Counted from the first letter of the stretch, positions 23,205 through 34,194 are shown. The stretch: 64,000 bases of DNA from Armigeres subalbatus (GCF_024139115.2 NC_085140.1:23218035-23282034); one strand, 5' to 3'. Numbers and translations are program-made. Notes: generated by a model not told the origin, from the sequence alone.

Positions 23205-23460
23205 CGGGCTTGGTAGTCATATGGCTACTGCTTCTGCCTCATACGCAGGAGGTCGTGGGTTCAATCCCAGGCCCGTTCCATTCTCCTACTTTTGTATCTT
23301 TCTCTATATTTCTCATGTTCTAGCAATCGCTAGAACTGGAAATGGACTTCCATACCGTTTCCGTTTCTATTCCTATACCTTCAACTTGAGTATTCTAACA
23401 GTCATCTGCTAGAATTGGAAATGAAATGTAAAGCTCGTTTCCTACATCCAATTAGAAATT
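23205..23460 (+). mobile_element. SINE-like element with tRNA-related head
   Basis: CGGGCTTGGTAGTCATATGG starts a tRNA-like segment with an anticodon stem TCTGC/GCAGG around a loop containing CAT, and a box B (GTTCAATCC) closing at CCAGGCCCG. The D arm and T stem are imperfect, so it is not a functional tRNA gene. A tail of about 180 bp with two diverged TAGAA(C/T)TGGAAATG(G/A) blocks follows. Confidence 0.55.
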
Positions 23461-23799
23461 CCATCAGTTGCTTTCTTCTATCTATCACATTGGCAGCTCG
23501 TCAACCAAGACAGACCTCTGCCTCTCGAACCTAACCCAAAAATTCCAACAAATTCCGCATGAACTCGTGGCAAGTGCAGAGGTATATTCGGCTTGCAGTG
23601 GGCGAGTGATTGCATCATCATTTCCTCCCCCTTCCCTACATTGACTTGCATTCTGACGTGACAGGCGCCAGTATGACCTAACAAATGAGATCACCAGTAC
23701 TTGTACATTGAAGATGAGTGCTAGTCCCAAGCAAACATCTGTTGGTTCTCTGTGCAAGAACAGCTGATCTGGTCATAATGGAGTAGCAACTACGAGCAG

Positions 23800-24410
23800 T
23801 CAATTTATTCTATGACCGTTGATTATCACTCCATTAGCCATTAACTCAATAAGCTCATCAACAATAGGTGAAAGAAACGCATTGACATCTAGAGGCTTAC
23901 TTAAACCGAGAAAAAATCCGACTATCATGGGTTTCCTTTGAGACATATTGTGCACATTACAGAGTATGGGCCAGAATTGATCTTTGGAACTCTTATGAAT
24001 CGGTAATCCGTCTATGTTAACATTAAGCTCAATTAACATATCTTTGTCGATATCCTTTAAACAGTTCATAATACATATTTCCAAGCCCTGATGCCAATAT
24101 TTTCCCCCAGGTATGTCTTTGATAACAGCACCCGTATTTTGTGGGGTACCTAGCAATGTCCTCGGATCAGAAGGCAAATTACCATCGTTTAATTTTCAAA
24201 ATGTTTTAAAAGCTTTTTATAGCTTGGTGCGAAATTTTGTACTTAACAGCCCACTTCCGTAAGGCTTCTCTAGAACCTTCATTCTTCGGAACATCAATAG
24301 GTTCACAATCCGATTCTTCTAATTCGTTTAACTGCGAATCACTTATGCCATCCCATTTATAATCATTGTCGTTCACTGCATCGGATGTCTGCTTTTGTTT
24401 TCAATTTCAG
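23800..24410 (-). pseudogene. Transposase-like remnant
   Basis: The frame 24177-23800 (125 residues, minus strand) has LPSDPRTLLGTPQ (just upstream of and across the first Met), then GGKYWHQGLE, NVNIDGLPIHKSS, FWPIL and VGFFLGLSKPLDVNAFLSPIVDEL. This chain of motifs occurs in a large family of transposon-encoded proteins in arthropods and cnidarians that I cannot place with certainty (perhaps CACTA/tnp2-related). Upstream, at 24370-24235, a second frame gives LRKWAVKYKISHQAIK, the usual preceding block, then a stop and a frameshift. Downstream parts are missing. It is a dead fragment. Confidence 0.6.
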
Positions 24411-24671
24411 TGTGACCTAACAATGTTATACGATAATTCCAATCAAACTTTTGAAAACAAAAAAAATACCTTTTAACAGTGGAACTTCCTTTGTTAAAAA
24501 TAGCTTTTTGAAAGACGGGACATCGTGAATATCTGAAAGCGTGCGTTTTAAAAACATCTCACACTGCTCACGCATTTTTTCCGGTTTCGGTAGTATGTCC
24601 CATTTTTGTTCAAGTTTTTAAAATATTTTTTGTTCATCGTGAAATTTTGTTGTCTTACAATTTCGGGTATA

Positions 24672-24962
24672 CCCCGTTAGGCATAAGTACGTTAGGCATA
24701 AGGACGCTAGGCATAAGTACGTTAGGCATAATGGACGCTAGGCATAACGGACGTTAGGCATAATGTACGTTAGGCATAATGGACGTTAGGCATAAAATGA
24801 CCCAAAGAACAGCCCATGACATAAAGAAGGCAGAATTATGCCAAACGTACATTATGCCTAACGTACATTATGCCTAACGTCCGTTATGCCTAACGTCCAT
24901 TATGCCTAACGTACTTATGCCTAGCGTCCTTATGCCTAACGTACTTATGCCTAACGTCGTGG
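24672..24962. repeat. Large palindrome of a 15-16 bp tandem repeat
   Basis: The left arm (24672-24795) has eight units of the type GTTAGGCATAATGGAC; the right arm (24838-24962) has eight units of the inverse TTATGCCTAACGTCC. The arms match each other unit by unit, including the unit variants (AAGTAC, AAGGAC, AATGGAC, AACGGAC, AATGTAC), so the array was inverted as a whole after it had diversified. A 42 bp spacer separates them. There is no coding capacity. Confidence 0.93.
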
Positions 24963-24964
24963 AC

Positions 24965-25335
24965 CCTACAATTTCAATAAAAGCTACGCGTTTGACTCAA
25001 ATCTGTACAACGCATTGTTAAACAATGTTATGGTTCATAAATATCTTAATCAGCTCTTATTCAGAGTTCCCTACAATAGCTTTTCAGGAATGTATATCTT
25101 AGATGGATATACCCTTCTTCAGCTTGCTGTTAAGCATCATTGGCTGAATATGAAAATATATAAGGCTTATATAATCTACTTTTCAAATTATAAACCAGCT
25201 GTTATGTTAACCAGCTTTCAACGCCATTAACCAAAATTTATCCAGCTATGTCTCTTACTGACAATTATTTTGGTTTGCAACTGCTAGCAGAATAAAGGTT
25301 GTTGTTAACTAAACTGTAATAAATCTATGTTCAGA
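24965..25335. other. CAGCT-rich flank, likely transposon end
   Basis: No gene. The words CAGCT, CCAGCT and TTCAGCTTGC recur here as at 14.04-14.63 kb. It lies on the 5' side of the transposase remnant at 23.8-24.4 kb, with the palindrome between, so it may be the subterminal region of that dead transposon. Confidence 0.35.
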
Positions 25336-25350
25336 AACAAACGTAAGGAA

Positions 25351-25640
25351 ACGGGCCCTCCTTAGCCGTGCGGTAAGACGCGCGGCTACAAAGCAAGACC
25401 ATGCTGAGGGTGGCTGGGTTCGATTCCCGGTGCCGGTCTAGGCAATTTTCGGATTGGAAATTGTCTCGACTTCCCTGGGCATAAAAGTATCATCGTGCTA
25501 GCCTCATGATATACGAATGCAAAAATGGTAACCTGGCTTAGAAACCTCGCGGTTAATAACTGTGGAAGTGCTTTGAACACTAAGCTGCGAGGCGGCTCTG
25601 TCCCAGTGTGGGGATGTAATGCCAAGAAGAAGAAGAAGAT
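25351..25640 (+). mobile_element. Feilai SINE, full length
   Basis: Starts with GGGCCCTCCTTAGCCGTGCG and carries box B GGTTCGATTCCC, the conserved body (TTGTCTCGACTTCCCTGGGC, TATACGAATGCAAAAATGG, GAACACTAAGCTGCGAGGCG, GTCCCAGTGTGGGGATGTAA) and the characteristic AAGAAGAAG tail. Flanked by ACGTAAGGAA (25341-25350) and ACGTAGGGAA (25641-25650), a 10 bp duplication with one difference. Feilai is transcribed by RNA polymerase III and moved by LINE enzymes. Confidence 0.93.
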
Positions 25641-25999
25641 ACGTAGGGAATGGCACGTTTCGTTTAAATGCATAGTTATCGCTTTGAACTAGGCGAATCA
25701 AACTGGTTGACGAGGCGTCGATAACGCAATAATGTGTCTTGTTTGTCGATGGTGATAAAATCAAAGCGATAGATTCGTTCGTTCTTACTTTCGTTTCGAT
25801 CGAATAGAGTTCACATACAGAACGATTATTGGGTGCAGATGGAAGGTGGAAGCAGTTTTGTTCAGCGGATTCATAATAGAACTCCTTATTGACGAAACAT
25901 TAACGCACTGGTCTATCTAATTGATGTAACTTATAGTAAATCATTATTGCTGTTTAAAATTATTATTATAATAATTATTATATGTTGTTGATTTCAACA

Positions 26000-26660
26000 G
26001 TTTTGTAACTCAAGTAGCAACATTTTGAACCTTCAAGTATTGTGACAGGAAACATCCAATGAATTTATTTCACGTAGTATAAAAACAAGCTTTACATTTC
26101 CTATCATGCTACTTATAAAACAATCATATACCTACACGATGTTTTCATTGAATTCTAAATTTGAAAATCAAAATAAACTTATTCTACAATAGATATTTAC
26201 AAAAGGAAGACTAAATTTCTATAGTGCATTCTCTCATTATGGGCCCTCAAAGTTGTCTATCTGTATATATGAAAATAAAATGGTCTGATCCAATATATTT
26301 CATGCGACAATCACGAGTAAAGTTGAGTAAATCGTGAAAAACTAAAACATTCGTATGGAAATTTCGCATGGGTAGCTCACAATGTGCAATTTCGCCTATT
26401 ATGCAGGACAAACGTCTACAGAGTCAACTATTTAGTACTACTATATAATAATAATAATAATATGATCAGTAGAATGATTAGAATTCCATTCGTATTACTA
26501 ATATTAGCTAAACTAACAAGTTTGAGAAACTCTTATCGACACGGTTCACATGCAATAGTTAAACATAAACATTCGTTCGTCATGGCATAAGCATGACGAG
26601 GGATTCGAGTGAGCTCACAATATCTAATACGTTATCGAATAGTTCACCACAAACTTATGA
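26000..26660. other. AT-rich intergenic DNA, nothing recognised
   Basis: No gene or clear repeat apart from a short (AAT)n run at 26445-26460. The frame 26384-26590 crosses this run and is not gene-like. Confidence 0.4.
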
Positions 26661-26677
26661 CAACACTGCAAGAATAC

Positions 26678-26684
26678 TATAAAG
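26678..26684 (+). promoter_or_regulatory. TATA box of the first secreted-peptide gene
   Basis: TATAAAG lies 44 bases upstream of the start codon at 26722, which leaves a leader of only about 15 bases if transcription starts 30 bases downstream of the box. Confidence 0.6.
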
Positions 26685-26721
26685 GTGGCCTGATCTTATT
26701 AATAGTTTCAAACAAATTAAA

Positions 26722-26946
26722 ATGCTACAATTTAACGTGGTTCTACTTTTAAGTATATTGATTCTACTGCTTCATCAGAACGCAGCGATGGCAGCTCCCA
26801 GTATCGGAATGCGTGAGTAGATTATGCCCAGTAATGTAGTTCAACGAACCTTATATCAGTACTTTCTTCTAGGTGGTGTTGGTGACGTGAATGGATGCAA
26901 TTGGATCAGCTGTGATTTTGATAAACTTCAAGGAAATACATCATAG
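26722..26946 (+). CDS. Small secreted two-cysteine peptide precursor (26.7 kb)
   Basis: Exon 1 26722-26812, exon 2 26873-26946, with a 60 nt GT-AG intron in phase 1; 54 residues. Residues 1-25 form a signal peptide with a long hydrophobic core (VVLLLSILILLL) and a probable cut after MAA or nearby. The mature part is about 29 residues, with only two cysteines spaced C-x4-C in GCNWISCDF, so one disulfide loop is expected. A TATA box lies 44 bases upstream and AATAAA follows near 27041, so the transcription unit looks complete. I do not recognise the protein. Its plan (signal peptide, phase-1 intron, C-x4-C in exon 2) is shared with the genes at 35.3 and 42.6 kb. Salivary, seminal, neuroendocrine or immune roles are all possible. 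Confidence 0.72.
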
Positions 26947-27120
26947 CTTTTTATTAGGCGTGGAAGCTTTTTGAGTAACACATAATTAATCAGTTTGCAA
27001 TCCAATATACTTTTTTCAGACTAAAAACGAACAATGGAATGAATAAAAATAGACTTGATTATTTCGATCAATGTTAATTGTTTATTTTCCGGGTAGTGGA
27101 CCATCAGACTTGGACATTAA

Positions 27121-27346
27121 TTTACTATGTTCTGAAAACTGATATGTGTATATGTACATTATGTGGAGGATTTTGATTTGAACAATGTATTGAAGGTAAC
27201 CATTTTCCTTCGATGGGATTTGAACCCACTGAGGGTCGTGAGTTCGAGACCCATCGAAGCAAAGTGGTTACCTTCAAAGCATTTTTCAACTCAAAATCTT
27301 CCACATAATGTACATATTCACATATAAGTTTTCAGAACATAGTAAA
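27121..27346. mobile_element. Palindromic MITE with tRNA-like centre
   Basis: Nearly the whole element is an inverted repeat with arms of about 110 bp: left TTTACTATGTTCTGAAAACT, right ending TTTTCAGAACATAGTAAA. The arms meet at a centre with two opposed tRNA-like blocks, GGGATTTGAACCCAC and GAGTTCGAGACCCAT (a good box B). One arm also occurs at 51578-51660, next to another tRNA-like block. Confidence 0.75.
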
Positions 27347-27649
27347 CACATGATTATATCAAAACTATAATAACTAATTTATTGTCACATACGTTACTCT
27401 GAGACCATTGTATCAAAATTATTTCTAAAGCCAGAAAAATCGCTTAAAATACAGAGCAATCAATTTTAAAACCAAGAACGATATCTGTGATATCGTTTTC
27501 ATCACTTCACATTAATTTAACGAGTTAGTACTTACTATTTAATTCCACTATTTGATTGTAACTGTACAGATATGTAACGACCTCAACAGTATGGCCATCA
27601 TTGGTGCTTCGTACTTCGAGTAAAGATCGTCGAAATATGTATCTGTAAA

Positions 27650-28560
27650 GTAATAATCAAGTGGAGGAATTAACTGGGTATTACTAACTCGGCTTACTAA
27701 GTGGATCAATAGATTTCAAATAGAGATCAAATAGAGATCAAAAATTGGAATAGACGCCGACCAGTAAAAATTGTCTAAGCTTTATAAAGTTTGTTATATG
27801 TCATACTTGGCATACGACACTAAAACCTACGGGAAAGCTTTCGATATCCTCTAGCAGGTCGTTTGCCTATAAAGGCATTCCGGCCGAATTGTGTTGTCCA
27901 ATGCTCGTGTAGACCACGTGCGATAAAACTTTACCAAATCGTCCTGGGCAGAATGAAGACAAGACATCAAGAAAGTAGAGCAATTATCCATAGTTCCAAT
28001 GAAGTTTCCCGAATCTGTTTGAATGTACATCTAACGCCTTTGTCCGCATCGTTACTATCCTCGTCAATGTTCATGAGTAAGGGACTATGAGACCTTGTTA
28101 GCGCCTTTGTAAATTTTATTTATTTGTAATCATGATTACCCAAGTGATTGTATGTTAGTGATCGCGAGGGTCCGTGAGTTACTATAAGTACTCGTAACTA
28201 CGGATGACCTATGCTGCCCTTCTACGCAAAATTTCCCAGTATTGGATTTTGTGGGTTCTGTCTTTTGACTTCTCTGAATGTTTCCATTCCATAGCGATCG
28301 AATCATGGCTAAGTAAACCACCGACTTGCAAGATAAGATACCGATAAAGAGTCTGTGCTTTCTCAGTTTAGATGAAGGTTTGACTTGTTGTTTGAGTTGG
28401 ACAATGAAGCAAATTCATTTTGAAACGATTCATGATGAGTGATTTGGACGAGACACCAGACAAGGCATCGTCCATTTCAACGGTAGTTAGATCTCAGAGC
28501 GCCATTGGGTCCGGTTACTGGGATTCGAGTTGAACTGCAACCATCATATCCATGCAACTA
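27650..28560. other. Intergenic DNA without recognised features
   Basis: Slightly less AT-rich than its surroundings. Short frames at 27863-28090 (+) and 28136-28321 (-) have no motif I recognise. Confidence 0.35.
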
Positions 28561-28574
28561 TTCGAAGACCGCAC

Positions 28575-28985
28575 ACGGAAACAAATGCATACCCACAATC
28601 ATGAATAAAAAATCATGAATCATGAATCTTTCCAGTTCATGAAAACAATATTATAATTCATGATTTTAGGAACATTATCCATGGTACTACGCAATCTTCA
28701 ACAGTCGACAAAATGCATAACCAGTTATGCTACGAACACTCCCTTCCCAAGAAATGAGAACGGCTGAACGCCAGACTCTCACTCGGTGTACTCGAGTTCA
28801 AAACCCCTGTTGAACTTTTTTTTTTATTTTTCGATCTAAACAACCAAATCGTAACGCAATGATTGCGTTACACGAAAATAAATCATGAAATCATGATTCA
28901 TATTCATGGTGTATTTTCATAAAATGAAAACACGTTGGATTCATGAAATCATGAATTATTTTCTCATTTCCGGGAACGGATTTTT
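28575..28985. mobile_element. MITE-like element with tRNA-like segment and ATCATGA words
   Basis: Outer parts are rich in AATCATGAA / TTCATGATT words in both orientations (28600-28665 and 28880-28965). The centre holds a tRNA-like block with box B GAGTTCAAAACCCC (28795-28810) and a small hairpin GTAACGCAATGATTGCGTTAC. The ends CACGGAAACAAATG and CATTTCCGGGAACGG are roughly inverted. Confidence 0.45.
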
Positions 28986-29072
28986 ACCCGTGCAGCCCGA
29001 AAAAAGGATTCGGAGGTATGGATTGGATAGCGAGAGCTACTTTCCGTTTTTCTAGTTCTTCAGTGTTGAAGT

Positions 29073-29335
29073 GTGGGCCCTCCTTAGCCGTGCGGTAAGA
29101 CGCGCGGCTACAAAGCAAGACCATGCTGAGGGTGGCTGGGTTCGATTCCCGGTGCCGATCTAGGCAATTTTCGGTTTGGAAATTGTCTCGACTTCCCTGG
29201 GCATAAAAGTATCATCGTGTTAGCCTCATGATATACGAATGCGCAGTTAATAACTGTGGAAGTGCTTAATGAACACTAAGCTGCGAGGCGGCTCTGTCCC
29301 AGTGTGGGGATGTAATGCCAATAAGAAGAAGAAGA
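29073..29335 (+). mobile_element. Feilai SINE, nearly full length
   Basis: Begins at GGGCCCTCCTTAGCCGTGCG (29075) and ends in AAGAAGAAG. A perfect 11 bp duplication AGTGTTGAAGT flanks it (29062-29072 and 29336-29346). Compared with the 25.35 kb copy it lacks about 30 bases around the AAAAATGGTAACC block. Box B GGTTCGATTCCC is intact. Confidence 0.93.
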
Positions 29336-29351
29336 AGTGTTGAAGTCAGTG

Positions 29352-29731
29352 TTGTAAAATGTCATTTGCATTCGTTTGTATAATTTTCCCAGAACTTTTT
29401 TCAGAAGGTAGCTATCAATTCATGTTGTATGACGAACTTATAGCGGTTAAATGGGCCTACAACTTTGTCTAACGAGACTTTGCTGTAAATATGTAATCTG
29501 GGGCGTGGGAGGCAAAATGTCATTCAAATGACATTATGTCAAATGACACGTGACATTTTGGAGAGTTTTCACTCTCCAGCCTTTGATGTTATACTTAGAG
29601 CAATGTACCCTTGGACAAAAATATAACCCTACTCAAGCGTTATGAGTACATTCAAAATTATGGAAGAAATTTTGCTTCTAAAGAAAATTATGAACAAATT
29701 AGTCAAATGACATGCAGATGACATTTTACAA
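29352..29731. mobile_element. MITE with TTGTAAAATGTCAT termini
   Basis: Left TTGTAAAATGTCATTTGCAT, right ATGCAGATGACATTTTACAA: an inverted repeat of about 20 bp with one or two mismatches. The interior repeats ATGTCATTTGA in both orientations at 29515-29560. It directly adjoins the right target duplication of the Feilai copy. Confidence 0.65.
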
Positions 29732-30008
29732 GCCTGGTTGAAGTGTTCATCATAGGTCGACCAAAACGGCAGCGAAATAAAATTTCCATTAAAAATTAGT
29801 AAATTGCCAATAAAAAAAATCAGAGTGTAAGCAATAAATAAATATAAAATATCCACAAATAATGCAGTTCCATAAACAATTAAAAAATTTCCATAAAGCC
29901 AAAATAAATTAGCACTTTAAAGAGCAGAAATTGCAATTATAAATGAATAATTTTCCATAAAGAAATCAAAATGTTCCACGGAGAAAAATACAAAATTTCC
30001 CAAAAAAA

Positions 30009-30189
30009 TCAGTAGGGTAACTGTACCAGTTTTGGCCATGTACCTAATTTGACCTGTTTCTCGCAAAAATCCAAAAGTAAAACAATGTTCGAGGAATTTA
30101 TTAGCTCTGATCGATTTTTTGAAAAATATGCTTTTTTTAGGGGTGGCCAAATTAGGCACTAAGATGACCAAAACCGGTAAACTTCCCCT
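30009..30189. mobile_element. MITE with imperfect 43 bp inverted ends
   Basis: Left TAGGGTAACTGTACCAGTTT continuing to CTAATTTGACC, right GGCCAAATTAGGCAC continuing to ACCAAAACCGGTAAACTTCC. Non-coding. It abuts the next MITE. Confidence 0.6.
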
Positions 30190-30194
30190 ATTAG

Positions 30195-30511
30195 CACAGA
30201 TAACAGATATTGAGGCTAGCATCCGATACGTGTGTAAACATCTGCAACCGTTTATTCAAATGTATTTTAAATTGGGACCGCGTTTGGCAATCGATTGGAG
30301 ATGGCGCAAGTATCATTGTTATGGAAAACGCAGCCCAAATTCGGCTGTCAAATGCATTGGCTGCGTTCGACAGTTGCTAATTAGCTGCGTCCGTATGTAC
30401 TTCCGCAATCAGTTGAGTAGATGGCAGTAGTGGGCTAATGTATATGAATTTGAAAGTTTACACAGAATTTTCAATAAAATTTGTTCTAGCCTTAATATCT
30501 GTTATCTGTGG
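30195..30511. mobile_element. MITE with CACAGATAACAGATATT termini
   Basis: Left CACAGATAACAGATATTGAG, right CTTAATATCTGTTATCTGTG. TATTAG flanks it on both sides (30189-30194 and 30512-30517), a likely 6 bp target duplication. The interior (103-residue frame from 30119) is not coding. Confidence 0.75.
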
Positions 30512-30819
30512 TATTAGCAATAAATTTTAACTTAAAACGGCTACGCAGTCTTTAACCGATTCAACACGGATTTTTTTTTCGTCTTGTTTCAACATAAATT
30601 TTGAACAAACTGCTTCAAAAACGGATGCTATCCATAAAAAAGTTGGAATATAAGACAATTTTTTTTTTTGAGATCTTCTAGAGCTTCCTTCTTTGAGTTC
30701 AGATCTTGATGATCTACATAAACAACAAAGCGTTTTACGGGGCCTCAATCCTATTTTAAAGTTGAGACATCAATACTATCATGGTACTTGAGACATAAAT
30801 AAACTATTTTTATCAATTC

Positions 30820-31670
30820 TCAGTGTTACCAGAACATCAACGGTACTCCAAACTATTCTTGAGTACAGATCTTGAAGGTCTACTAGATCAACAGAGTAAT
30901 TCATAGGTTTCCGAGCTTGTGTTTTAGTTGGAGAAGCCCCATGGGACATTATTGCATCAGTATATAAAAAATCCAACATTCCCAGAATTGCTACGGTACT
31001 CCAAACCATTCTTGAGTTCAGATATTGAAGGTCTACAACATCAACAGAGTGATTCATAGGGTCCTGAGCTTGTGTGTTAGTTGGAGCAATCTCATGGGAC
31101 ATCATTACACCAGTATACACAAATCACAACATTCCCAGAGTTCCTGCGGTAGTCCAAATCATTCTTCAGTTCGGATATTGAAGGTTTTCAAGACCAACAG
31201 AGTGATTCATATGTTTTAGAGCTTGTGTGTTAGTTGGTGAAGCCCTATGGGACATCATTACACCAGTATATACAAAATACAATTTTCTCAGAATATTTAC
31301 GGTACTCCAAACCATTCTTGAATTCAGATCTTGGGGGTCTACAAGACCAACAGAGTGATTCAAAGGCTACTGAGCTTATGTGTTAGTTGCAAAAACCCCA
31401 GGTGACATCATTACACCAGTATATGAAAATTACAACATTCCCAAAATATTTACGGTACTCCAAAACATTCTTGAGATCATATATTAGAGGTATACAGAGC
31501 CAACAGAGTGATGCTTGTATGTTAGTTGGAGAAACCCCAAGAATCATCATTTCACCAGTATATACAAATCATAACATTCCAAGAATATCTACGGTACCAC
31601 GGCAACAGAATTATTCATAGGTTCTGAAGCTTGCTTGTTAGTTGCTCCAATGGACATCATTACACAGTAC
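30820..31670. repeat. ~148 bp tandem repeat, about six diverged units
   Basis: Each unit runs through ACGGTACTCCAAACCATTCT, then TTGAGTTCAGATCTTGAAGG, ACAGAGTGATTCATAGG, TGAGCTTGTGTGTTAGTTGG and CATCATTACACCAGTATA. Units start near 30838, 30990, 31145, 31300, 31452 and 31588. Divergence of 10-20 percent by eye indicates an old array. The short frames on both strands are shadows of the period. Confidence 0.85.
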
Positions 31671-32034
31671 TTACGTACGTACGAAAAAAAACGAGCAATG
31701 GGTAATGTTTTCAACATAACCGCGAGTAGACGTAGGACTTGTATAAACTAAACGTATTTACATTTAACTTCTAGCTTTTGGATCTACGGAGTTTGAATAT
31801 AGGTAGTGATATTGGAAACGACAACTTCCATGGTGTGTAGAATTATTAGCAATTTGTTTATTCTAAACTTCTGGAAATAAAACTAATAGTTAAATATATA
31901 ATTATAATTGCTTTATTTCTAACTAATAAGCCCTTATTTACTCAAGCAAATGTAGGCCATATATAGATTTTTTATTGATGATAGTATTCGAAGTTTAAAA
32001 ATTCTATTTATAAAATTTTCAGACTTGGGTAAAG

Positions 32035-32160
32035 TGTGCTATTTCGGAGGAACTGTCCCGTTTTCCAAACAAAGAAATACAGCACCAATTTCGTTGCTTC
32101 TTTTTGATAACATGCGTGCTTACTGCTGAAAAAAAATCACAACAATAAGAAACAAGTCAA
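32035..32160 (-). repeat. Dispersed repeat family A, copy 3 (inverted, partial)
   Basis: The reverse complement of the part of family A with GCACGCATGTTA and CAAAGAAATACAGCACCAAT. It is bounded by otherwise ordinary AT-rich DNA (31700-32030 and 32170-32650, no features seen). Confidence 0.6.
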
Positions 32161-32654
32161 GGAGCAATAACCCTACTAAAATAGAGGAGGTACTGCTAAT
32201 ACGTCAGCGAAAAACTATTTACTGTTTTGATTCCAAATTCCGAGTCTACGTCAAGTTTAACAATACAATTTCTCAGAAAATGAAAAACAAAGAATAAGAT
32301 AAAGTTTATTGAAATATTCTTCTGGAAATTATTTTTTGCGGACTTTTTTTTAAACATTTACATGTAATACAGTGACATTTTCTAATCTAAAATGGATATT
32401 ATCACTATTGCTGATTGTGCATCTTTAATTGCTAATGCCTTCTGCAAATAAATGAAAGTAATTGTTTTAATCAAATTTTCATTTTCATCAGCGTAGTTGA
32501 TTTTTTTTTGCTGGGGAATCAGAACTGTTTTAGTATAACCATGTTTTAATGTACGTGTCGTTTAGTACCAAGCACAACTTAACATATGGTCAGTCATATA
32601 ACATGACTCGTACCCATCTCGGGATCATGTGGATTATTAAACCAATCACTTTTC

Positions 32655-33060
32655 GTGGATGAGCAGACCAAATCTCTCTAATTTTATTCTTCATCCACCA
32701 CCGCTGCCCTCGCAGCCTCAGCCATCATCGGCCTCTAGCCGTAAACTCCGAGCGATGCGATGGGCGATTGCATCCATCGCAACCGACACCACTGCATCCG
32801 ACCATCATCAAGCACAGAATGACAAAGAAAATCGCCCACTTCTTTCATGCATATTCGCAGCCCCATCGGCAGTTCTACCGCTGGTGACTGCATGCTGTCA
32901 CTGTATAGGTAAACACAGCGAACGAACGAAAGAAACGAAAAATGCGCGAGCAAAAGCACGTCAGTACGCTTTGCTGTCACAAATTGTAATGACTCGCACA
33001 CGGCAGGCACTGCTTCTTTTATACACAAAGAAAATCTTCCGGTAGACCCGAAGGCCCGTG
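32655..33060. other. Unassigned block of higher GC with a TATA-like site
   Basis: A 400 bp block of clearly higher GC than its surroundings with open frames on both strands (128 aa plus, 97 aa minus). Neither has a motif I know. On the minus strand TATAAAAG at 33017-33024 resembles a core promoter. It could be the first exon or promoter of a host gene reading left, or an old transposon end. I cannot decide. Confidence 0.25.
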
Positions 33061-34081
33061 AGATACCGCATTCTGATGTCCGTGTTAGGAATGCACGGGA
33101 TTGGTTACATATTTAATTTTTTTACTAGCTTTGACAAGAATTGAAATTTTCGATAGCTTATCGTTAATGATCTTAAGTTTCAATAAAATAGGCAAAATGG
33201 TGGAGAGTGTCCGAGTCGATTGATATATAAATCTTAAAAATCCATCGAAAGATAAAGGCGCTAGTAAAGTTCAAAATCTTCCCTTCCAGCGTAACGCTCT
33301 CGATTTCCAAAAATCTAAATGACACCCAGTATAGTAAAGAAAGACGTAAGTCCTACGTCAAAAACATGTTGCTATGATCACAAGCATCGCATCCACGTTT
33401 TTTTGTTCTTTCGTTTCGCTTGGTCTACGGGAACCACGGCGTATCTTGATGACCGGATGTACATGTGAATTGTTGCTACTCCATAATCGATCAGAATAAG
33501 AGTAAGTTGCACCCCGAAGGCGTTGTCAATCTCATACTTACTTGCTTCAAACTTATTATACATATTATATATTTTATACATATTACAATATCCTCCGTCA
33601 GAACTGCAATTGAGTTTTGGGCTTGAGGTTCTATATGATCATGTACGATGTACGATATGTTTAACATTTCTATAAGCATTGAAACCACCAAGGGGTATCA
33701 TGAGATGATAGTCTAACCAATAAATGAGGACTGCGTACCTAGAACCGAATAAAGCTCGCAACACATTCAATCGACAATATAATTGGTTTCAGTATCGCAC
33801 GAAAGTGGTTGTTACTAAGATTAACATTTATAAGTAATTTACATGTGAATAATTTCACTTAAAACGCTTTTCACTATACTTATCCCAAAATGAATTAAAT
33901 TTAATATCTAAAACATCTTCATATCTTCATAACATCATATCTTCTTCATCGAAAAAAAAAAAATACTTAGTAGACTGGTAACTGCTGTTTTTTCGAGAAA
34001 GGCTACTATTTTTGATGAAATTTGTATAAGGTGGATATTCACAAAGTGCGTCCTTACTGGGAAAGGGGTGGGGGTTAAACT

Positions 34082-34176
34082 GAAAACTGCCTAGACCAGC
34101 ACCGGGAATCAAACCCAGTCACCATCAGCATGGTCTTGCTTTATAGCCGTGCATCTTACCGCTAGGCTAAGGAGGG
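34082..34176 (-). mobile_element. Feilai SINE fragment (tRNA-related head)
   Basis: The reverse complement gives GGGCCCTCCTTAGCCTAGCG, then GCACGGCTATAAAGCAAGACC, GCTGATGGTGACTGGGTTTG and CCCGGTGCTGGTCTAGGCAG. The copy stops after the head region; no tail or duplication is visible. From 33060 to 34080 no gene is seen. Confidence 0.85.
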
Positions 34177-34194
34177 CCCCGTAACGCTCGTGGA

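Noticed and set aside
23205..23280. Functional tRNA gene with CAT anticodon
   Set aside because: The T stem does not pair and a SINE-like tail follows.
24672..24962. CRISPR-like array
   Set aside because: Direct repeats are contiguous without unique spacers and the array is palindromic; the DNA is from an animal genome.
32659..33045. 128-residue frame starting MSRPNLSNFIL
   Set aside because: No homology recognised, antisense frame equally open, composition biased; kept only as an unassigned block.
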